This document shows, one piece after another, positions 17,085 through 25,865 of a DNA stretch of 64,000 bases. Below the pieces are notes generated by a model that worked only from the letters and a program-made list of their open reading frames with translations, searched no databases and had not been told where the DNA came from. The DNA is taken from NCBI RefSeq assembly GCF_900115505.1, contig NZ_FOWQ01000010.1:1-64000 (forward strand), written 5' to 3'. The position numbers and the translations under genes were made by a program. How positions within the stretch are numbered: the stretch's first letter is position 1; each line of letters begins with the position of its first letter. The DNA comes from Geodermatophilus dictyosporus (lineage in GTDB: Bacteria; Actinomycetota; Actinomycetes; Mycobacteriales; Geodermatophilaceae).

Positions 17085-17304
17085 GTCTCCCCCAGCCGCG
17101 GGTGACGCCCGCCCGTCCGACCATCCGGACTCCGCCGTTCCGGAGTCCTCGTGGTTCGTACCGGGCGCGGCCGACACGAGGCAGCGCCTCCTCACCCGTC
17201 CGGGTCAGGCGCGGCCAGGAGCTCAAGGACCTGGGAGCAACCTCACGGCCTCGGCTGGGTAGGGGCTGCCTGCTCGTTCGTCCGCCGCGGCCGGAGGACC
17301 GACC

Positions 17305-17826
17305 ATGGGCTCGACCGGGGACCGCCCGATCCTGCTGCTCGACGTCGACGGCGTGCTCAACGCGCCGCGGCGGGAGCTGCCCGAGGGCTGGCGACGGGCC
17401 ACGTTCAACGGCTTCCTGCTGTCGTGGGACCCCACGATTACCGCGCGGCTACGAGAGCTGCACGAGTCGGGCCGGGTGGAGATCCAGTGGCTGACCACCT
17501 GGACCACGGACGCCGACCGGCTGCTGGCCGAACCGATGGGGCTGCCGCGGGGGCTCACAACCCACGCCCGCGCCGACTCCGCGCCCACCGGCTTCCTCGG
17601 GGTGTTCGGCGGCGCCTCGGGCTGGTGGAAGCTCGACGCCGCCCGCGAGGTCGCCGAGTCGGAGCCGGACCGGCGGATCGTGTGGGTCGACGACGACCTG
17701 GCCGAGCAGGCCGCCGACACCGGCGACTGGCTGGCCGCGAACCCGCACGTGCTGGTGGTGGCCCCGGACCTCTATGTCGGACTCACCCACGAGCAGCTCG
17801 ACCGGGTCGAGGAGTGGCTCGGGTAG
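17305..17826 (+). CDS. HAD-like hydrolase superfamily protein
   Basis: A 173-residue protein. The N-terminal [10 protein letters not shown] is HAD motif I with the nucleophile and acid Asp pair. [10 protein letters not shown] supplies motif II, and [13 protein letters not shown] is the motif IV-like acidic pair. No cap domain is evident. These small actinobacterial HAD proteins are annotated as hydrolases of unknown substrate. It is followed 11 bp later by the beta-lactamase gene. Confidence 0.82.
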   Translation: MGSTGDRPILLLDVDGVLNAPRRELPEGWRRATFNGFLLSWDPTITARLRELHESGRVEIQWLTTWTTDADRLLAEPMGLPRGLTTHARADSAPTGFLGVFGGASGWWKLDAAREVAESEPDRRIVWVDDDLAEQAADTGDWLAANPHVLVVAPDLYVGLTHEQLDRVEEWLG

Positions 17827-17836
17827 AACGGCGGGC

Positions 17837-18748
17837 GTGCGCCGCGCCCCGCTGACCGGTCTCGTGTGCGTGCTCGTCGCCCTGGCGGGGTGCGGCTCGC
17901 CGTCGGCGCCCACTCCCCCGGCCGCCTCGACCGCTTCGTCCGCCACGAGCACACCAGCCCCCGACGTGTCCGCGGAGTTCGCCGCCCTCGAGGCACGCTT
18001 CGACGCCCGGCTCGGCGTCTTCGCCGTCGACACCGGTTCGGGCGCCATACTCGAGCACCGGGCCGACGAGCGGTTCGCCTACGCCAGCACGATCAAGGCG
18101 CTGGCGGCCGGCGCGCTGCTGACCCGGACGTCGCCGGCTGACCTGCAGCGGCCGGTGCCCGTCACCCCCGCGGACCTGACGACGGCGTACTCGCCGGTGA
18201 CGGAGACCCGGGTCGGCGGGAGCATGACGCTCGCGGAGCTGTGCGACGCCGCCGTGCGCTTCAGCGACAACACCGCGCTCAACCTGCTGCTGCGCGAGCT
18301 CGGTGGGCCGGCCGGGCTCGACGCGGCGCTGGAGGCCATCGGCGACGACGTCACCGAGGTCGCGCGCACCGAGCCGGAGCTCAACAGCGCCGTCCCCGGC
18401 GAAACCCGCGATACGACGACGCCCCGTGCGCTGGCCGGGTCGCTGCGCGCCTACGCGGTGGACGGACCGGGCATCACCGAGGAGGACCGCGCGCAGCTCC
18501 TGGACTGGCTGCGGCGCAACACCACCGGCGACGCGCTCATCCGTGCCGGCGTGCCCGCCGACTGGGACGTCGGCGACAAGACCGGCACCGGCGCGTACGG
18601 CACCCGCAACGACGTCGCCGTGCTCACCCCGCCCGGGCGGGCGCCGATCGTGCTGGCGGTGATGTCGAGCCGGGACGAGCCGGACGCCGACCCCGACGAC
18701 GCGCTGGTCGCGGAGGCGGCGCGGGTCGTCGTCGCCGCACTCGACTAG
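17837..18748 (+). CDS. Class A serine beta-lactamase, lipoprotein
   Basis: A 303-residue protein starting at GTG. The signal ends in a lipobox (VALAGC, Cys19), so the enzyme is probably tethered outside the membrane. All class A motifs are present: S84-T-I-K87 (acyl-enzyme Ser), S143-D-N145, E179-P-E-L-N183 (deacylating Glu of the omega loop) and K248-T-G250. It should hydrolyse beta-lactams; spectrum cannot be read from sequence. No regulator (blaI/blaR or ampR) is adjacent. Its stop codon overlaps the end of the DUF4407 remnant. Confidence 0.93.
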   Translation: MRRAPLTGLVCVLVALAGCGSPSAPTPPAASTASSATSTPAPDVSAEFAALEARFDARLGVFAVDTGSGAILEHRADERFAYASTIKALAAGALLTRTSPADLQRPVPVTPADLTTAYSPVTETRVGGSMTLAELCDAAVRFSDNTALNLLLRELGGPAGLDAALEAIGDDVTEVARTEPELNSAVPGETRDTTTPRALAGSLRAYAVDGPGITEEDRAQLLDWLRRNTTGDALIRAGVPADWDVGDKTGTGAYGTRNDVAVLTPPGRAPIVLAVMSSRDEPDADPDDALVAEAARVVVAALD

Positions 18749-19272
18749 CGCTTGGTGAGGACGGTGCCGTTCATGTGCCGTGAGCGGGCGAGCTGCTCGT
18801 CGCGCCAGCGGTCGACGCCGTCGCGGGTGACGTCGAGCTGGGCCTCGAACACCATCCCGGTCGCCCGCGACTCGGCCTCCAGCGTGCGCGCCGCCGGCGC
18901 CTCGGCGGATGCGAGCGCCGAGCGCGCCAGCACCTCGGCCTCCTCGTACTCGGTCTGCATGCGCAGCCGCACCCGCTCCTCGACCTTCTCGTCGCCGAGG
19001 GCGAGCAGGCGCTCGTAGAGGGAGGGCGGGGCGAGCGCGAGCATCGTCTTGAACAGGATCGGCAGGCACTCGATCGCCGTCATGAACCAGAACAGCAGCC
19101 GGTGCGCCGTCGCCAGGGTCGGGTTGCCCTTTAGGCGGGACATCGCGGTGAGCCGCGCGAGGAGCCCGTCGCTGTCGTTGACGGTGGCGTTGTCTGCAGG
19201 TCCACAAGCTCCGCCTGCTGGTCGATCGTCTCCGCCTCCGTCCTGGACCTGGTCGAGGACCTGCGGCTGCAC
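18745..19272 (-). pseudogene. Truncated DUF4407 paralogue 3, remnant at island edge
   Basis: The open frame encodes a C-terminal piece only. From DGLLARLTAMSRLKGNPTLATAH to the end it follows DUF4407 paralogue 2 closely, with the final transmembrane helix and the YERLLALGDEKVEERVRLRMQ tail. The N-terminal membrane helices and most of the coiled coil are missing. Just upstream of the conserved part the coiled-coil pattern continues only in another frame (ETIDQQAELVDLQ), indicating a frameshift. The gene breaks off where GC content falls, so it probably marks the left junction of the acquired region. Confidence 0.75.
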
Positions 19273-19621
19273 CTGGCCCCGCTGCCGGGTCAGCGTGTCC
19301 GCTTCGCCGTCAGATGTTCACGCGCTTCCGCCCAAGCCGATGACGCCGCCGAGGAAGTCGTGGAGACCTTCGCGGCTCCGCGGAGGCGCCGCAGAAGCTG
19401 CGGTGTCCCCGCGCAGGGAGGGCGATGGCCCGCAACCGCGGATTAGCACCCTCTTGTCGTTCATCACCTGGCGCCGCTGGCAAGTCGCCGTCGGCGAACC
19501 AGTGGCGCTTGCCCGAGACCCGCCACACCCCCTACCGACCCGTCCTATGAGGACACGGGCGGTTACCCTGAGCAACCCCAGCGCTTCGCAACGTCATTCC
19601 AGTCGCAAAGGAGATGCTTGA
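19273..19621. other. Junction region without supported gene
   Basis: A stretch of 349 bp between the DUF4407 remnant and the DUF262 gene. Overlapping short frames exist on the minus strand but none shows a family motif, coding-like composition or a ribosome-binding site. Composition changes from very GC-rich to mixed within it. A ribosome-binding site for the next gene (AAAGGAG) ends about 8 bases before 19622. I see no tRNA or integrase site here. Confidence 0.5.
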
Positions 19622-21118
19622 ATGGCACAGTCGGCCCTCCCCTCCGCCACAGTGACTCCTAAGAGTCTTCCAATCGGCCATATGTTGGATGAAGGCCGCT
19701 GCTTTCGCGTCCCAAGGTACCAGCGAGCCTACGCTTGGGAATTGGACGACGTTGACGACCTCTGCGATGACATCGAGGCTGTCGTCGCGACCCAAGACGG
19801 ACGTGGCACCCTCAAGGGGAGTCACTTCTTCGGCACCCTGGTGACGGTTCTCGTGCCGGAGACTGCGGCTAGTCGAAGCCACTACCACGAGGTTGTCGAC
19901 GGTCAACAGCGGCTGACAACCTTCTGCTTGTTCCTGCGCGCTATAGCCATGCGCGCCACACAGGAAGCGGAGAGTGCAAAGGCGGAGCAGGATCGCACAG
20001 CTAAGAGCTTCAGTACTCTTGCTCAGGAAACAGAGAGCTTTCTCCGATACAACGACTTCGACGTCGCAGCCGGCACTGTCAGTCAGCAACCTCGCCTTTC
20101 TCTTTCACTTGTCGATGACCCCTATTTTCAGGACTTGCTGAGCAAGGAGTCGCTTGATTCCGCTAGTCGAGACAGCCACAAGCGACTTCTTGCAGCCTTC
20201 AATCGCCTAGACGAACGACTCATCGAGCCGATTGCGACCGAGTCGACCTATAAGGCCAAACTGAAGAGGCTTACCGCAATCAGAGATTCCCTGTTGGTTC
20301 GAGGCTACGTCATCCACGTGACAAGTAACGACCGAGCCAGCGGCTACACCCTCTTCAGCGTCTTGAACAACCGCGGCCAGGACCTGACAAACGCCGACCT
20401 CCTCAGGAATCACACATTGGAAGCGCTTAATGCATTCCCCAAGGCTCAGGAGAAGGCGGCTCGGGCGTGGGACCGTATTGCCGGAAGCGCAAATGTGGAT
20501 GCATTTCTTAGGGCCTACTACCCGTCCGTCGCTGGACGACGAGCGAGTCAAGACAAGTTGTTCGAGGATGTTCGACAACTCCGCTTCCCCAAGCGACCAC
20601 AAATCACGGCGGACGCAGATGACTACGTCGCGACGGTCGAGCGACTTGGCGCGGAACTCGATGTATACAAGTCCCTTATGACTGGCGACTGGCCTTTTGC
20701 AAGTCCCGTAGCGAGCTTGTGGCAACGCGACCGCCTTCGCCGTCTAATTATTAGCCTGCGACACGAACTCGCAATCCCCCTCCTGCTCTCGGCCTCCACC
20801 GCGGCAGACGAGACCGGCTTTGCGGACCTAGTCCATATGCTAGAACTGTTCGCCTTCAGATACAAGAATATCTGCAACGCGCATGCCACGCCCGCAGCCA
20901 ACGCCTATTACCGCGCCGCTAGAGCTGCGCGGACCAGCCATGCCACTCGCAAGCCGGTGTCATGGAAGGATTTGCGAGCTGATCTGCGCGACCTGCTTAA
21001 CACTCGAGCGGGAGCGGCCATCTTCGCATCCCAGCTCGACGAACTTTCGTACGAGTACCAGAGCGACAAGACCCTACTGCGGGAGCTTCTAACCACCATC
21101 GAGGACTATCACACCTAG
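19622..21118 (+). CDS. DUF262 (GmrS-like) domain protein, N-terminal part of an amber-split GmrSD gene
   Basis: A 498-residue open frame ending at TAG 21116-21118. The DUF262 (ParB-like nucleotidase) signature is complete: VPRYQRAYAWE, HFFGTLV, VVDGQQRLTT near residue 90 and LFSVLNNRGQDLTNADLLRN. In GmrSD type IV restriction enzymes this domain is followed in one chain by a DUF1524 HNH domain that cuts modified phage DNA. Here the DUF1524 domain continues in the same frame after the stop. The start has an AAGGAG site 8 bases upstream. GC is clearly lower than in the flanks, suggesting transfer. Confidence 0.85.
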   Translation: MAQSALPSATVTPKSLPIGHMLDEGRCFRVPRYQRAYAWELDDVDDLCDDIEAVVATQDGRGTLKGSHFFGTLVTVLVPETAASRSHYHEVVDGQQRLTTFCLFLRAIAMRATQEAESAKAEQDRTAKSFSTLAQETESFLRYNDFDVAAGTVSQQPRLSLSLVDDPYFQDLLSKESLDSASRDSHKRLLAAFNRLDERLIEPIATESTYKAKLKRLTAIRDSLLVRGYVIHVTSNDRASGYTLFSVLNNRGQDLTNADLLRNHTLEALNAFPKAQEKAARAWDRIAGSANVDAFLRAYYPSVAGRRASQDKLFEDVRQLRFPKRPQITADADDYVATVERLGAELDVYKSLMTGDWPFASPVASLWQRDRLRRLIISLRHELAIPLLLSASTAADETGFADLVHMLELFAFRYKNICNAHATPAANAYYRAARAARTSHATRKPVSWKDLRADLRDLLNTRAGAAIFASQLDELSYEYQSDKTLLRELLTTIEDYHT

Positions 21119-21160
21119 CTGCAAAATACAGCCACTAAGCGTCGTGCGGACACCAGCCAG

Positions 21161-21493
21161 GTGATCGACCTGGCGCAGGCTACGCTTGAACACGTATACC
21201 CGCAGAACCCGCCAAGTACAGCACAGGTCGACTCCACCCTGGAGCGCCACAAGCACTCATTGGCAAACCTCAGCTTCTGGCCTCCCCAGGAAAACAGTCA
21301 GGCAGGAAATCGCCCCTTCGCACAGAAGAGATCGGCTTACGCAAACAGTAGGGTGAGCTTGAATCGTGACCTTAGCGCCCTGGCCAGCTGGGACGCGACG
21401 GAGCTTTCCAAGCGCCGCTCGCAACTTAAGAGCTGGGCGGAAAGGTCTTTATGTTATGAGCCACTTTCGGTGGGTGGGTGGGTGGGTGAGTGA
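21161..21493 (+). pseudogene. DUF1524 (GmrD-like HNH) portion of the same split gene
   Basis: This frame is exactly in register with the DUF262 gene; only the TAG at 21116 separates them (LQNTATKRRADTS then VIDLAQA). It carries DUF1524 features: TLEHVYPQNP with the catalytic His, and LANLSFWPPQENSQAGNRPF followed by AQKRSAYANS, the usual NLTLL...N..F..K...Y pattern. No good ribosome-binding site precedes the internal ATG at 21161. It is therefore either a dead 3' part or made by readthrough. Its stop overlaps the (GGGT)4 tract. Confidence 0.75.
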
Positions 21494-21514
21494 GTATCTA
21501 ACCACCCACCCACC
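21469..21514 (+). repeat. (GGGT)4 quadruplex motif and perfect GGTGGGTGGGTGG hairpin
   Basis: Four G3 runs with single-T loops occupy 21472-21486. This is the minimal and very stable intramolecular quadruplex arrangement. CCACCCACCCACC at 21502-21514 is the perfect complement of the GGTGGGTGGGTGG arm, so the RNA or single strand could instead form a 13-bp hairpin with a loop of about 20 bases. It covers the stop codon of the DUF1524 frame and may act as its terminator. Confidence 0.75.
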
Positions 21515-21584
21515 AAAGAGGAAATCCGACGAGACGGATTGGCCTCCTCGGCAGGGTCGGACGCGCAGGCTTCAGCTTCCTTCC

Positions 21585-22435
21585 ATGGTCACCGTACTGA
21601 ACCGTGGTGACAGCCGCAGCTGGTTAGATCTGCAGCGAACTGCCGATTGGGTCAACGACGCGCTTGGTTCGGACTACGCGGCTCTGGGTGTCACATTCGG
21701 CGGCATGCTGCACGTCGACGACGTCGAGCGGTTGCGGCTCATTCAACCGGCTGCGCGACCAGGCACGGAAGAACGGACCAGCGCTCGTCTGCGTCGAAAG
21801 GCCGCGATGTTGCACTTCTCGCTGTTCGCCTCGCGGACCCCGTTCAGCAGCATGGAGGAGTTGCTAGCTCGGCTGCTGGCCACTTGCGGCCGCGCCGAGG
21901 AGCTCGTCGAGCTAGATGGCGTCCTACCCGAGCGGATCCACCTAGTGGCGCGCCCGCTCAGCGCTGCCGGCGACCGTCCACTACACGTCCATGCGCGCTA
22001 CGGCCGCGACGTGGCGCTATCGGCCTTCCGGCTTGAGGGCCTTAACAGGCCATGCGGCTCCGGCGTGCGCTGGGTGTCCGGCGATGGCGCAGACGTCTTT
22101 TTCGTCACGCTGCCGAAGACGGCGGCGTACTTCTCTCCTACCACGATGCACGCCGACGACGCCATCACGCCGACACTGATCGGCGGGAGTCGCAGAACGC
22201 GATGGCCAAGCGATCACAGCCGGGGCAGCGCGACGTCAACCACCGGCATCGGGCACGTCCGTGCATCTCTCGTCCGCGAGTTCAAGACGGCGGACGGCAC
22301 GCTTGGCACACGCCCTACCTTTACGCCGGACCGACGTCCTACGTCTCCCACACAGGCGAGCGGCCAAAGCGCATCCTTTGGGACCTTGAGGACGAGCTAC
22401 CGGCGGTTATATTCCACGCAGCCAAGGTCGCATGA
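21585..22435 (+). pseudogene. Degraded C-terminal part of a DUF3427-type helicase, frameshifted
   Basis: Read from MVTVLNRGDSRSWLDLQ, the region carries DUF3427 marks: LHVHARYGRDVALSAF, ADVFFVTLPKTAAYFSPTTMH and ITPTLI. It then requires frame changes to remain homologous: near 22180 (ESQNAMAKRSQPGQR lies in another frame), back near 22262 (LVREFKTADGTLGT), and again near 22308 (PYLYAGPTSYVSHTGERPK, WDLEDELPA) to a stop at 22435. The expected upstream PLD/DEAD helicase domains are absent. It is a dead fragment of a superfamily 2 helicase found in defence loci. Confidence 0.75.
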
Positions 22436-22524
22436 CAATTTAACCAAGTGAAGTGGTGTTACCGGAGCTAGTGTGAGAGCCAACGCTTCAACTCTACAAT
22501 TACCGCCAAGGAGGTCGCTCGGAG

Positions 22525-23244
22525 ATGAACGAAGGAGCATACAAACCCAAGGAGACCGTATCCGTCGACGAGTTGCTGGGACTTCTCTCCCCTCCGGAGC
22601 GGAGCACTGAAGATCCCTTCGCTCATCAACTCGCTCCTCAATCCACGTCCGCAAGCTATAGGGAGATGTGGCAGGGCGTCTCCTTAAAGCCTGCCGTCAT
22701 TGCAACGGTAAGACAGATGGGGACTGTAGCGCCTCTGACTAATCAGTCGGTGCGGGAGGAGTTAAGTCTTACGAGAGATGAAGCCCTCGAGGTCTTGCGC
22801 GTCCTCACACGGGACGGATATGTCGAGAGGCGTGGTTCAAAAAGAGGGACACACTACGTCCTCCGCAATCACGAGGCCCTTGAGGGGCGGCGCCTCAATC
22901 TATCCCCGACGCCAGCGCCCTCAATCCCGAAGCTTGCGGAAGTGCGAAATGATTTTGACATGCGGGTCCGCGCGGCGACGAATCGCGCATCTGCCTTGCT
23001 TGGGGAGTGGTACGTTGCACGACTCGAGAGGTTGGGGCCTTTGAGTTTCGCCCAAGAAACTCTGCAACGAGAAAAGCCACTGAGAAGTTTGAAGCGCCTG
23101 CATAGGGAGGGCATGCTTGAATCCAGCATAGAGGCGATCGCGATTGATCCCGCATACTCCCATCTTTTCTCGGACGTGGAGATAAAGACCGCCCGCCTTC
23201 GACTCCTTGAGCTGGGTGCCGTCCGCCGAGGACACAACGGATGA
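22525..23244 (+). CDS. Hypothetical winged-helix protein
   Basis: A 239-residue protein with a strong AAGGAGG site at 22508-22514 before the ATG. Residues about 55-115 look like a winged helix-turn-helix (VIATVRQMGTVAPLTNQSVREELSLTRDEALEVLRVLTRDGYVERRG in part). The C-terminal half is charged and helical with a second possible helix-turn-helix. GC is low and codon use differs from the backbone. It converges on dndE and could regulate the dnd cluster or belong to the left remnant block; neither is shown. Confidence 0.65.
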   Translation: MNEGAYKPKETVSVDELLGLLSPPERSTEDPFAHQLAPQSTSASYREMWQGVSLKPAVIATVRQMGTVAPLTNQSVREELSLTRDEALEVLRVLTRDGYVERRGSKRGTHYVLRNHEALEGRRLNLSPTPAPSIPKLAEVRNDFDMRVRAATNRASALLGEWYVARLERLGPLSFAQETLQREKPLRSLKRLHREGMLESSIEAIAIDPAYSHLFSDVEIKTARLRLLELGAVRRGHNG

Positions 23245-23424
23245 ATCTGCGACGTGCTGTCGAATGTCGACCTGGCGACGTTGCAGTCCACGCAGGTCTC
23301 ACCACCGGACTGCGAGGACCGTAACTGTCTGCGGTCCAGTGGATGCCATGCACTTCCGAGGGACGACCTTCACTACCGTCCCCACTCCGGAGGAGCGCTC
23401 GCCGGACTGTATGCGTTCGAGGTC

Positions 23425-23859
23425 CTACCGATCTGACGCGGATGTGAGTGCTAGGCGCCCAAGGCTTGATACATCCTTGATCGTCGGGTCCCCGACAAGA
23501 TAGGACATGCCGCGAGCAACATGGCCCCGGAGCAATGCATCCGCCTCGGATGCCGATAGGCTGTCGCCAGAAGACGCGGAACGTTCGAGTAGTAGAGACC
23601 ACCACAACAGTCCGCTAGCGCCGGCGAAGACTGCCCACTCGATCTCCGTCGCGGTATCCGTCGCTGGCGCAGGCGGCGGAGCCGATTCTAGCAGGGAGCG
23701 ACATAGCGCCCACCTACAAAGCACGTTCATGTGCCTAATGCCGGTGCGACGCTTCAAAGTCGCGACCTGCTCCCGCGTTTGCTTGGACAACCGAAGCGAC
23801 GGTGGCGGACTAGGAGGCGGCCCGCCGGGCATCTCGGTCTCTACGCTTGATTTCATCAT
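23425..23859 (-). CDS. dndE: DNA sulfur modification protein DndE
   Basis: A 144-residue protein. The core RLSKQTREQVATLKRRTGIRHMNVLCRWALCRSLLE, then EIEWAVFAG and LLRGHVARGMSYLVGDP, is the DndE family. DndE binds nicked double-stranded DNA through a basic surface and is needed for phosphorothioation. The N-terminal segment is Pro-rich. It starts with a 4-bp overlap after dndD; an ATG pair at 23857-23859 and 23854-23856 offers two starts. It is the last gene of dndBCDE. A run of 180 bp without a gene separates it from the convergent winged-helix gene. Confidence 0.93.
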   Translation of the reverse strand: MMKSSVETEMPGGPPPSPPPSLRLSKQTREQVATLKRRTGIRHMNVLCRWALCRSLLESAPPPAPATDTATEIEWAVFAGASGLLWWSLLLERSASSGDSLSASEADALLRGHVARGMSYLVGDPTIKDVSSLGRLALTSASDR

Positions 23860-25865
23860 GCGACCTCTCCACTCGACTCGGTCACGTAGCCGGTCTCGAT
23901 GCGAGAACTGCGTGTCGTGGCGTCATGCACTAGGTGGACGGTATGGCTGACGGAGGATCCAAGCCGTCGAATCGCTTCCTCATCAACCTCAGCGTCTGTG
24001 GACAACACGATCACCTGATGGGAAGCGTTAGGCAGATAGTTGTCCACGAAGGTTCTGCGATGACTTCGGTCGAGGCGCCCTAGCGGCGTGTCGATTACGA
24101 CGGGCAGCGGCCGGCCTGCGGCCTTCGCCAGGCCCCACAACAGGCTGACGGCAATCATCTGACGCTCGCCGGCTGAGAGCTTGGACGGAAGGATGTCCTT
24201 GCCAGCGGCGTCGATAAGCGTCAGCTTGTGCGTTGTAGGGTCAATCTCGACAGCCTTGAGGAGCCTGTCCTTCCGGAGCAGACTCTGTGCGGCCTCAAGA
24301 ACATGGGCTTCGATCTGCTGAGCATGCCGCGCCGTGGCGATCCCCCGAAGCTGTCGAAGCGTGGCTCGAGCTTTCTCTGAATGACGGAGCAGCCGCTCGC
24401 CATCTTCCGCCGCCAAGCCGGTTCGGGCAGCTCTCTCGAGCTCAATCTTTCGCTTCGCCTCCGCCCGCGTCAGCTCAGCGAGGACCGCGGCGTGCGCCTC
24501 ATGCGCACCGGCAAGAGCGTGGCTGGCTGCCTGCTCCGCCTCCGTGGCGCGCTCACGCTCGAGTACCAGCTCGTGAACGGCTTCTGCGTTGGGGACAGAG
24601 GCCAACTCCACATCGGCACGGTCGACAGCCTCGACCGCCTGCTCCCAATTCGCGAGGAGCTCCTCCACGGACTTGCGGAGCCTCGCCATCCCGCCGCTTG
24701 CAAGGTCCCGCAGCATTTCGGCGCTCTCTGGCGTAACTGCGAACACCGGCTCGACGTGAACCTGCGACCTGCGCTGCCTATCCTCAGTGAGGCTTGTTTC
24801 GACAACCCTTAGGGCCTCTCCCTGAACACTCCCCTCCTTGACGAGGTTGCTCAGGAGGGCAAGAAGCTCCTCGTCGCGGCTCGTCAGCGCCTGCACCACC
24901 CGACGGTCGTTCTCCTGGGTTTGCAGAGCGGACGCCCGTTGCGCGGTGGCCTTCACTAGATCGGGCACTAGGAGTAGGGGCGTGAAGTCTGCCATGGCCT
25001 CGATCAGGCGCGTTTCCGCGAGTCCTCGCGCCACCCGGGCATCCCGGACCTGCTCTTCGATTGCCAGCCGGCTCTCGTGCGACCGTCCACCTTCACGCTG
25101 AAACCGCTCTTCGGCAGCCTGCTTGCGCTCCGTGGCCCTGGCCAACTGTTGCGCCGCCTGGTCGACCTCCTGACGCGCGTCCCGCTCGCGCCCGCGCGTG
25201 CTGTCGAGTGCCGCCTCGAGGTTGCGGAGGTACCGCTCGTCCTCCTCGTCCTTAACGGCTTCGGTGCGCTTACGACGTTCGAGTACTTCAAGGTCCGCGA
25301 CGAGGCGGTCAACGAGGTTCAGTCCCAGGAGTCCGCCGATCGCGGTCTCGAGGAGCCCTCGGCTGACATCGAGGTCAGCGAAGGCTTCGATCTGCTCGCC
25401 GTCGAAAAAGAAGAGTTGGGCCACACCACGGGGTACGAACGCTTCGACGTGCTCGACCCACCGCTCCGACAGCGCCGCGGACGGCAACCCCTCGACTTCG
25501 ACAAGCACGTCCTCACGGATCTTGCCGTTACGGGCCTCCCACCAGGTGCGGCGGATGCGCAGCGGTCGAAATACACCGTCCATGTGCGCCCGAAAGGCCA
25601 GCTCGACTGCGGCTCCGACAGCCGGGTCCTGGGCGTCGTTGATCGCAGCCCGCAGGTAGGCCTCATAACTCATGCCGCGTCGACTACCCGCAGGAGCCAA
25701 TGCACCGAAGAGCGCGAGCTGCAGCGCTTCGAGCACGGTCGTCTTGCCCGTGCCGTTCAAGGCACCGATCAGGATGACCGGACGGTCTTGCTGGGGCGTC
25801 AGCGGCAGGACCTGGCGACCGGCGAAGGCGCCGAAGTCCTTGAGGACCAGTTCATCGAGGATCAC
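23856..25865 (-). CDS. dndD: DNA sulfur modification ATPase DndD
   Basis: A 669-residue SMC/Rad50-like ATPase starting at GTG 25865, overlapping dndC by 4 bp. Walker A is GALNGTGKT at residues 34-42. The ABC signature is LSAGERQM near 565, and Walker B is PVVIDTPLGRLD near 590, followed by a D-loop and switch (VIVLSTDAEVDEEA). The middle is a long coiled coil without a CxxC hook. DndD ATPase activity is required for sulfur insertion, probably by nicking or opening DNA. It works with DndC and DndE. Confidence 0.94.
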   Translation of the reverse strand: MILDELVLKDFGAFAGRQVLPLTPQQDRPVILIGALNGTGKTTVLEALQLALFGALAPAGSRRGMSYEAYLRAAINDAQDPAVGAAVELAFRAHMDGVFRPLRIRRTWWEARNGKIREDVLVEVEGLPSAALSERWVEHVEAFVPRGVAQLFFFDGEQIEAFADLDVSRGLLETAIGGLLGLNLVDRLVADLEVLERRKRTEAVKDEEDERYLRNLEAALDSTRGRERDARQEVDQAAQQLARATERKQAAEERFQREGGRSHESRLAIEEQVRDARVARGLAETRLIEAMADFTPLLLVPDLVKATAQRASALQTQENDRRVVQALTSRDEELLALLSNLVKEGSVQGEALRVVETSLTEDRQRRSQVHVEPVFAVTPESAEMLRDLASGGMARLRKSVEELLANWEQAVEAVDRADVELASVPNAEAVHELVLERERATEAEQAASHALAGAHEAHAAVLAELTRAEAKRKIELERAARTGLAAEDGERLLRHSEKARATLRQLRGIATARHAQQIEAHVLEAAQSLLRKDRLLKAVEIDPTTHKLTLIDAAGKDILPSKLSAGERQMIAVSLLWGLAKAAGRPLPVVIDTPLGRLDRSHRRTFVDNYLPNASHQVIVLSTDAEVDEEAIRRLGSSVSHTVHLVHDATTRSSRIETGYVTESSGEVA

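Noticed and set aside
19310-19575. Short minus-strand frames at the island junction (GKRHWFADGDL in one of them)
   Set aside because: Looks faintly like a mobile-element protein but is too short and lacks any complete motif or start context.
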